Under the pieces are notes generated by a model. The model ran no database searches. It was not told the origin of the DNA and saw nothing but the letters and a program-made list of their open reading frames with translations. Shown here in pieces: positions 8,395 to 12,939 of a stretch of DNA of 12,939 nt (positions are counted from its first letter, which is position 1; each line of letters begins with the position of its first letter). Made by a program: the position numbers and the translations under genes. Source of the DNA: an uncultured Ruminococcus sp. (GTDB taxonomy: Bacteria > Bacillota > Clostridia > Oscillospirales > Acutalibacteraceae); contig CADCQO010000241.1 of assembly GCA_902803585.1 (NCBI GenBank), positions 1 to 12,939 on the forward strand. Reading direction: 5' to 3'.

Positions 8395-9425
8395 CCGAGC
8401 AGGACTTCAAAAAATCATTGAGCAGCGGGACTTTCAGCAGTGTATATCTGATTTACGGCGAAGAAAAATATCTTGTGAAATACTACACAGGGCGGCTCTG
8501 CGAAAAGGTAGCCGGCAAAAAACCATCTGATTTTGACTATGTAAAGATGCCGGCAGAAACAGACTTACAGGATATAGCAGCAGCGTGTGAACAGTTTCCG
8601 CTGTTTTCACAGTACAAATGTGTAACAGTATCGGACTACCGCTTTGATGAAATGCCGGAGAAGGATTTCAGGCTGCTGATGCGTTTCTGCGAAGAATTAA
8701 CGCTGCCCTCTGTATTGATTTTTACGATGCCGACATTAGTAAGGGATCCGAAAAAAACAGCAAAACTGCAAAAATTTGCAGACGCCGTTCAGAAATACGG
8801 CACTGTTCTGGAACTGCCGAAGCGGGGAGAACTTGCACTGGAACGGCAGTTGGTAAGCTGGGCAGAGAAGAATAACGGCTGTGAGCTTTCCCTTCCGAAT
8901 GCCGCCAGAATCATCGGTCTTTGCGGTACGTATATGACAACCCTGCATAATGAGCTTTCAAAGCTCTGTGCCTACGCAAACGGCGGAGAGATAACAGAAG
9001 CAATCATTCGTCAGCTGGTGGCAAAAAACGCAGAAGTAAGGGTTTTCGCCCTGTCCGACTGTATTATGTCGAACGATTACAATGGGGCGTATCGTCAGTT
9101 ATACGGCTTGTTTGAGCAGAACGAAAAGCCTGAAATCATTTTGTCGGTGCTCAGTTCGGTATTCATTGATATGTACCGTACCAAAGTAGCCGCCGAAAGC
9201 GGGAAAACCATCAGCGAACTGGCTGCTGATTTCAAGTACGGCAAAAGGGAATTTCTGTTGAAGAACGCTTCAAAACGTGCATCACGATATTCAACAACTG
9301 TTTTGCGCAGAATGCTGGACGTCATTCTTATGGCAGATCAGGAGTTGAAAAGCAAACCTTCCGACAGACAGATTCTTTTGGAAACGCTGCTGGCAAAATT
9401 GCTGCTTGAAGCCAGAAAACAATAA
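8382..9425 (+). CDS. holA: DNA polymerase III delta subunit
   Basis: Delta subunit of the clamp loader, which opens the sliding beta clamp during replication. The 347 aa length is normal. The N-terminus SVYLIYGEEKYLVKYY (about 20-35) is the typical HolA opening. The middle has the AAA+-like fold without a functional Walker motif, and the C-terminus LLETLLAKLLLEARKQ resembles the usual helical end that contacts the other loader subunits. Translation starts at GTG 8382 behind AAGGAGGG and overlaps comEC by 13 nt. In B. subtilis the comEC-holA pair is followed by rpsT; here the next gene, 21 nt on, encodes an RNase M5-like protein instead. No truncation is seen. Confidence 0.93.
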   Translation: MGKLTEQDFKKSLSSGTFSSVYLIYGEEKYLVKYYTGRLCEKVAGKKPSDFDYVKMPAETDLQDIAAACEQFPLFSQYKCVTVSDYRFDEMPEKDFRLLMRFCEELTLPSVLIFTMPTLVRDPKKTAKLQKFADAVQKYGTVLELPKRGELALERQLVSWAEKNNGCELSLPNAARIIGLCGTYMTTLHNELSKLCAYANGGEITEAIIRQLVAKNAEVRVFALSDCIMSNDYNGAYRQLYGLFEQNEKPEIILSVLSSVFIDMYRTKVAAESGKTISELAADFKYGKREFLLKNASKRASRYSTTVLRRMLDVILMADQELKSKPSDRQILLETLLAKLLLEARKQ

Positions 9426-9434
9426 ATTAAAGAC

Positions 9435-9440
9435 GAGGTG
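9435..9440 (+). promoter_or_regulatory. Ribosome binding site deciding a TTG start
   Basis: GAGGTG is 6 nt before TTG 9447 and 3 nt before TTG 9444. The in-frame GTG at 9438 is part of this site and so is unlikely to be the start. Confidence 0.6.
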
Positions 9441-9446
9441 CTTTTG

Positions 9447-10052
9447 TTGATAACAATCAGAGAAGCTGTTATTGTTGAAGGAAAATACGATAAAATCAAG
9501 CTGTCCAATTTCATTGACGGACTTATTATTACGACAGATGGTTTCAGTGTATTCAAGGATAAGGAAAAGCAGCAGCTGATTCGTCATTTAGCAAAGATCA
9601 GGGGACTGCTGATATTGACAGACAGCGATGGTGCAGGCTTTGTTATTCGTAATTTTCTTAAAGGGATTGTCCCGTCCGAACAGATAAAACACGCTTATAT
9701 TCCCGATATTTTCGGCAAAGAAAAGCGCAAGTCTGCACCTTCAAAGGAAGGAAAGCTGGGTGTAGAGGGTGTGTCGGAAGATATCCTGTGTTCTGCAATT
9801 GCCCGTTCAGGGGCGGTCTGCGAAATAAACACGGCCCGCTGCAAGCCTGCTGCCGACATCACGAAAACAGATCTGTTTTTATACGGTTTGTCGGGAGGCG
9901 AAAATGCCGCCGAAAACCGCGACAAGCTGAAAAAACGTCTGCATCTGCCGCAAAAGCTGACAGCTAATTCACTGCTGGCAATACTCAACTGTCTGATGAC
10001 GAGAGAGGAATTCATTCAAATGATGGAACAGAAAGGAGAACAGGCACCATAA
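9447..10052 (+). CDS. RNase M5-like Toprim-DUF4093 protein
   Basis: Probable endoribonuclease related to RNase M5 (RnmV), which matures the 5' and 3' ends of 5S rRNA in B. subtilis. With TTG 9447 as start the protein has 201 aa. The Toprim fold is seen as EAVIVEGKYDK with the catalytic glutamate E11, and LILTDSDGAG with D59 and D61 as the metal-binding DxD. After the conserved block GKLGVEGVSEDIL, a C-terminal DUF4093-type region (from about 135, DLFLYGLSGG) corresponds in position to the C-terminal half of RnmV. The sequence differs clearly from Bacillus RnmV and belongs to the form common in Ruminococcaceae-type Clostridia, so 5S rRNA as substrate is inferred. rnmV usually sits beside ksgA; here it is 21 nt after holA and 1 nt before an RNase Z-like gene. 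Confidence 0.82.
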   Translation: MITIREAVIVEGKYDKIKLSNFIDGLIITTDGFSVFKDKEKQQLIRHLAKIRGLLILTDSDGAGFVIRNFLKGIVPSEQIKHAYIPDIFGKEKRKSAPSKEGKLGVEGVSEDILCSAIARSGAVCEINTARCKPAADITKTDLFLYGLSGGENAAENRDKLKKRLHLPQKLTANSLLAILNCLMTREEFIQMMEQKGEQAP

Positions 10053-10053
10053 T

Positions 10054-10965
10054 ATGTGGAAAATAACACTGTTGGGAACAGGCGGAACTATGCCGCTGAA
10101 AAATCGCTGGCTGTCCAGCTGCCTGCTTTCCTATAATGGTCACTCGATTCTGATTGACTGCGGCGAGGGCACACAGATTGCGCTGAAGTGGGCGGAGCAG
10201 AAAGCCAAACCGATTGATATTATCTGTATCACACACTTTCATGCGGACCATATTTCCGGTTTGCCGGGATTCCTGCTGACATTAGGAAATGACGGGCGCA
10301 CTGAACCGCTGACGATAATCGGCCCTGTCGGTTTACAGCGTCATGTGAAAGCATTGTGTGTGATTGCACCGAATCTGCCGTTTGAGATCCGCTGTATTGA
10401 GGTCAGCGGAGAGGAAGAAAATATCACGGCGGAGGCTGTTGTCATACGTCCTTTTCGGGTACATCATGCTGTACCATGTTTGGGGTACAGTTTCACGTTG
10501 CCCCGCAGCGGCAAATTTGACAGGGAAAAGGCAGTCCTGAATCAGGTACCGATGAAAGTTTGGTCACAGCTGCAGCATGAAGGACAGGCAGACTTTGAAG
10601 GAAAACATTACACAGCCGACATGGTGTTAGGAACATCCCGCAGGGGGCTGAAAGTTACCTATACCACTGATACCCGTCCAACAGAAAATATCATACATTT
10701 TGCAAAAGACAGCGATCTTTTCATTTGCGAAGGAATGTTCGGAGAGGAAGACAAGCGTGACAGGGCACTGGAAACCTGTCATATGCTTTATACGGAAGCG
10801 GCACAATTAGCGGTGCAGGCGAATGTCAGACGGCTCTGGCTGACGCATTTCAGTCCTTCCATGCCCGAACCGGAACTGTCCCTGCCGCAGGCTGCAGCGT
10901 TTTTTCCGTCTGTGGAATGCGGTTTTGACGGTAAAAGCATTGATTTAGTTTTTGAAGAAGAATAG
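10054..10965 (+). CDS. rnz: Ribonuclease Z-family metallo-beta-lactamase hydrolase
   Basis: Short-form RNase Z/ElaC family protein of 303 aa; family members cut the 3' trailer from tRNA precursors lacking encoded CCA. The zinc site is complete: THFHADHISGLPG (60-72, ligands H61, H63, D65, H66), H137 or H138, D206 in TTDTRP, H243 and H265 in LTHFS. The N-terminal LLGTGGTMP and the TDTRPTENI block are typical of the tRNase Z branch. However, the region of the substrate-binding flexible arm (about 155-195) reads NQVPMKVWSQLQHEG, without the glycine-proline motif (like PPGPLYGKL) of the B. subtilis enzyme. ATG 10054 is the only in-frame start; AGGAG is 15 nt upstream, longer than ideal, so coupling to the preceding gene (1 nt gap) is likely. 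An RNase Z-like hydrolase with another substrate is the alternative. Confidence 0.82.
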   Translation: MWKITLLGTGGTMPLKNRWLSSCLLSYNGHSILIDCGEGTQIALKWAEQKAKPIDIICITHFHADHISGLPGFLLTLGNDGRTEPLTIIGPVGLQRHVKALCVIAPNLPFEIRCIEVSGEEENITAEAVVIRPFRVHHAVPCLGYSFTLPRSGKFDREKAVLNQVPMKVWSQLQHEGQADFEGKHYTADMVLGTSRRGLKVTYTTDTRPTENIIHFAKDSDLFICEGMFGEEDKRDRALETCHMLYTEAAQLAVQANVRRLWLTHFSPSMPEPELSLPQAAAFFPSVECGFDGKSIDLVFEEE

Positions 10966-10969
10966 CAAC

Positions 10970-11004
10970 AAATACTTTTTCCGATTGGCAGGGGAAAGGT
11001 ATTT
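10970..11004 (+). other. 13-bp hairpin at the operon end, no T-tract
   Basis: Arms 10970-10982 and 10992-11004 pair over 13 positions, including three G-T wobbles, around a 9 nt loop (GATTGGCAG). It begins 5 nt after the rnz stop. No T-run follows on either strand, so it is not an intrinsic terminator. It could protect the 3' end of the transcript or take part in alternative folding with the region up to 11073. Confidence 0.55.
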
Positions 11005-11016
11005 GAACCAACAAAA

Positions 11017-11057
11017 GGCTGAGTCAGCGTGAAAACGCTCACTTGGTCTTTTTCTTT
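11017..11057 (+). terminator. Intrinsic terminator of the dxs-rnz operon
   Basis: Arms 11017-11030 and 11035-11048 pair over 14 positions with one C-C mismatch and several G-T wobbles. The top is AGCGT-GAAA-ACGCT, a five-pair stem closed by a GNRA tetraloop. TTTTTCTTT follows directly, and AACAAAA precedes it. Confidence 0.85.
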
Positions 11058-11091
11058 CCGGTTGATGTCAAATTCAACAAATTCGCTCGGC

Positions 11092-11098
11092 TTTTTTT
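11092..11098 (+). other. Second T-run after the operon terminator
   Basis: Seven consecutive T follow GCTCGGC. No good stem ends right before it, though 11001-11012 could pair with 11061-11073 (ATTTGA with TCAAAT, CAAC with GTTG). It may be a backup termination site; support is weak. Confidence 0.25.
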
Positions 11099-11133
11099 AT
11101 CTGTCCGCTCAGGCAATCCTGTTTAAAATGGGG

Positions 11134-11165
11134 TAGAAATTTGTTCTGATATGTGCTATTATAAT
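11134..11165 (+). promoter_or_regulatory. Candidate sigma-A promoter for the Ig-domain lipoprotein gene
   Basis: TAGAAA (11134-11139) is a partial -35 match. After 17 nt comes TATTAT (11157-11162), preceded by TGC as an extended -10. TATAAT at 11160-11165 overlaps it but lacks a well-spaced -35. Transcription would start near 11170, giving a leader of about 105 nt. The perfect palindrome CGTATACG (11185-11192) lies just downstream. Confidence 0.45.
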
Positions 11166-11260
11166 GGTAAGAGTTTTTGTCGGGCGTATACGGGTCATTT
11201 TCAGAGATGGCATCTATGAAAAAACCTGTCTTATAAGATACGCAAAATCCGAAAAGTGAA

Positions 11261-11267
11261 AAGGAGA
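11261..11267 (+). promoter_or_regulatory. Ribosome binding site of the lipoprotein gene
   Basis: AAGGAGA lies 7 nt before ATG 11275 and fixes a start that is followed at once by a signal peptide. Confidence 0.7.
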
Positions 11268-11274
11268 TGCTATT

Positions 11275-12372
11275 ATGAGAAAAAGTATCAGAACACTTGC
11301 TTTTGTGGTATTGCTTTCGCTGACGGCTGCTGTGCCGGCAGGATGCGCCAATAATAATCGTGTTGAAGTTCCTGTCGAGTCCAGTCTATCAGAACCAGAC
11401 GACACAAATGTGATAAAAATAGCTGTATCTGAAATACAGAATTCAAATGCGGAATCTGTACCGGATGCTGAACGGAGCAAGGAACCGCCGTTTTCTTCCG
11501 TACCTGAACAAGCACCTGCCGCAAACAGCCCTGATTTACAGAACAATACCGTATCTCAACAGTCCGATACAGCTGTCACGGCAGTAAAAACAGATCCGGA
11601 TACTGTACCGCAGGAGTCGTCCGGATCGGAAACCTCCGTACAGTCAAACACAGTAAAGCCTGCTGAATCTTCAAAAATTCCTGTTGAAGCCACATCTGTT
11701 TCGCTGGACAGACATCAGCTTGGTTTGAATGTAGGAGATGTTGTACAGCTTTCCGCCGTTATTTCTCCCGCCAATGCAGACAGTACACGCATCAGATGGT
11801 ATTGGTCAGATTCGAGCGTTATTACGATAGACGATAAATGCCGTGTAACCGGTATCGGTTCGGGTACAGCGACCATTACAGTGGAAACAGTCAACGGTAA
11901 AAAAGATACTTGTCAGGTTACCGTATATGGCAACGGAACGATCAGTCCCATTGACTCTCCTCACCAGACAAAGAAATTAGACCCGATATACCAGCCGTAT
12001 TATCCCGAATATGATTGGGATGCCGTAATCGCAGAACTGAGAAAGATCGGTGAAGAACAATACGGATTAGTATGGGAAGAAAAGCTGTGGGCAGCAAATA
12101 AGGGCACAGAACTGGGTGGTCCGTATGGAGCCTGCACGATTGAATATCCGGCACGTTCCGCAAAGGCATATTATTTTGACTACAACGGCAAGCCCGTTTT
12201 TGATGCCGTACGTTTCCGTCAGGACTGCCTGCGGATGTTTAAAGATCTGGAAAAGGACTTTTCAAAGAGCAGATGGCCTTTGAAGGGGCGCCCGTTCAGA
12301 ATCATGGTAGAAGATACGGGAACGAGCGAGCAGGGCCTTCAGGATTACTGGGTATATTTGCTTTACACCTGA
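11275..12372 (+). CDS. Exported Ig-like (BIG2) domain protein, probable lipoprotein
   Basis: Surface protein of 365 aa with unknown function. The N-terminus has a basic MRKSIR, a hydrophobic core (about 8-20) and VPAGC at 20-24; C24 would be lipidated, although proline at -3 is atypical for a lipobox. Residues 25-137 form a Ser/Pro/Glu/Gln/Thr-rich low-complexity stalk. A bacterial Ig-like BIG2-type domain spans about 138-218: VSLDRHQLGLNVGDVVQLSA, then SDSSVITIDDKCRVTGIGSG and a closing CQVTVYG. The final region (about 245-365) is rich in Trp and Tyr, includes YDWDAVIAELRKIGEEQYGL and ends VYLLYT; I do not recognise it. The gene stands alone between two intrinsic terminators with its own candidate promoter and a good ribosome binding site. 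A role in cell-surface or carbohydrate attachment is a guess from the Ig domain. Confidence 0.85.
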   Translation: MRKSIRTLAFVVLLSLTAAVPAGCANNNRVEVPVESSLSEPDDTNVIKIAVSEIQNSNAESVPDAERSKEPPFSSVPEQAPAANSPDLQNNTVSQQSDTAVTAVKTDPDTVPQESSGSETSVQSNTVKPAESSKIPVEATSVSLDRHQLGLNVGDVVQLSAVISPANADSTRIRWYWSDSSVITIDDKCRVTGIGSGTATITVETVNGKKDTCQVTVYGNGTISPIDSPHQTKKLDPIYQPYYPEYDWDAVIAELRKIGEEQYGLVWEEKLWAANKGTELGGPYGACTIEYPARSAKAYYFDYNGKPVFDAVRFRQDCLRMFKDLEKDFSKSRWPLKGRPFRIMVEDTGTSEQGLQDYWVYLLYT

Positions 12373-12406
12373 TACATTTTCAAGCAGATAAGAAAACATA
12401 GAAGTA

Positions 12407-12451
12407 CTGCCGCAAAACACCGGATACAATGTTTTGCGGCAGCAGCTTTTT
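12407..12451 (+). terminator. Intrinsic terminator after the lipoprotein gene
   Basis: A perfect 13-bp stem (12407-12419 with 12430-12442) with a 10 nt loop is followed after four bases by TTTTT. It lies 35 nt after the stop codon. Confidence 0.85.
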
Positions 12452-12554
12452 GGTTAGGTCACGCTGTGATAATAAAGGGCGGTATGGCGTTTTTTGGATT
12501 GCCACAGTATATTTTTTCTTCTAAAATAAACTCATCAGAAAATGTTAGTGTCTG

Positions 12555-12881
12555 GTGAGAGATAAAGGAGGTACAGGCATTGAGCATATTATCAGAGTCT
12601 CTGTCGAATCCATCGCCTATCAGACAGAAGATTTACTTCAGGCAATGGAAGCGGACAGCGGACAGAAAATAACGTGTCTGAAAGTGGACGGCGGTGCATC
12701 AGCCAATAACCTTCTGATGCAGTTTCAGGCAGATATTTCAGCGGCTGCTGTACAGCGTCCGTTTACAAATGAAGCTACAGCACTGGGAGCGGCGTTTCTT
12801 GCAGGGCTTGCGGTGGGATTTTTCAGCAGCCGTGAAGAACTGCGGAAACTTTTAAGGCTCTTCCCTAAAATCCGTGGGTAA
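12555..12881 (+). pseudogene. glpK: Glycerol kinase remnant (C-terminal part)
   Basis: The 108-codon frame matches only the C-terminal FGGY domain of glycerol kinase, roughly residues 370-465 of about 500. Diagnostic stretches are HIIRVSVESIAYQTEDLL, KVDGGASANNLLMQFQADIS (the VDGGAxANNFLMQFQ block) and ATALGAAFLAGLAVGF. Everything N-terminal, including the ATP phosphate-binding and glycerol-binding parts, is absent, and a TAG stands at 12546 in the same frame. The C-terminus deviates after SSREELRKL, where LRLFPKIRG may be a shortened form of the normal end, and stops about 30 residues early. A ribosome-binding-like AAAGGAGG (12562-12569) sits inside the frame followed only by ATT, probably by chance. 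The fragment cannot be an active kinase. A non-kinase role for a translated peptide is possible but unsupported. Confidence 0.85.
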
Positions 12882-12939
12882 GAACCGATAAAAAGTGAAT
12901 AAAACAAAGCGTCACGAAGCTCCACGTGATATACTTGAA

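Noticed and set aside
4047..9425. recN, comEC and holA together as a dedicated transformation or recombination island
   Set aside because: argR-recN and comEC-holA are each ancient, widespread neighbour pairs in Firmicutes, so their joining here does not by itself show a new system.
11207..11236. Nine-codon frame MASMKKPVL in the lipoprotein leader, possibly a leader peptide
   Set aside because: No clear ribosome binding site, no run of regulatory codons and no attenuator between it and the gene.
12484..12558. 24-codon frame (MAFFGLPQYI...) overlapping the glpK remnant start as GTGA
   Set aside because: The only purine-rich stretch is too close to the ATG, no family is recognised, and it does not restore glycerol kinase sequence.
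12894..12908. TGAATAAAA as part of an ARG-box-like sequence
   Set aside because: Only the A/T-rich core fits the Bacillus ARG box consensus, there is no second half or partner box, and no gene follows within the window.

Overview
The window reads as chromosomal DNA of a Gram-positive anaerobe of the Clostridia, most likely a Ruminococcus-like member of the Oscillospiraceae. This is inferred from gene order (dxs-tlyA-nadK-argR-recN, then HIT-comEC-holA), strong AGGAGG-type ribosome binding sites, mid-40s GC by eye, and the Toprim-DUF4093 type of RNase M5-like protein. All twelve genes or gene remnants lie on the + strand. I see no rRNA, tRNA, CRISPR array, insertion sequence or prophage gene.

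Positions 1-10965 hold one tightly packed run of ten genes: dxs (5' end outside the window), tlyA, nadK, argR, recN, a HIT-family hydrolase, comEC, holA, an RNase M5-like Toprim protein and an RNase Z-family metallo-hydrolase. Gaps are 1-35 nt, and three junctions overlap (dxs/tlyA 38 nt, nadK/argR 4 nt, comEC/holA 13 nt), so a single operon with translational coupling is likely. The themes are isoprenoid precursor synthesis, rRNA methylation, NADP synthesis, arginine control, recombination and replication, DNA uptake, and RNA maturation. No internal promoter or terminator is obvious. The run ends at a strong intrinsic terminator (11017-11057), preceded by a second 13-bp hairpin without a T-tract.

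Positions 10966-11274 are non-coding and structured, and hold a candidate promoter for the next gene. That gene (11275-12372) encodes an exported, probably lipid-anchored protein with a low-complexity stalk, one bacterial Ig-like (BIG2-type) domain and a C-terminal region I do not recognise. It is followed by a strong terminator (12407-12451). The end of the window carries a degraded piece of glycerol kinase (glpK), with no sign of the rest of the gene.

Most of the window is conserved housekeeping sequence, and no clearly new multi-gene system is visible. The points most worth a second look are: a full-length ComEC whose metallo-beta-lactamase-like domain has lost its metal-binding motif; an RNase Z-family protein without the usual glycine-proline exosite motif, 1 nt downstream of an RNase M5-like protein; the structured RNA region after them; the Ig-domain surface protein; and the glpK relic.
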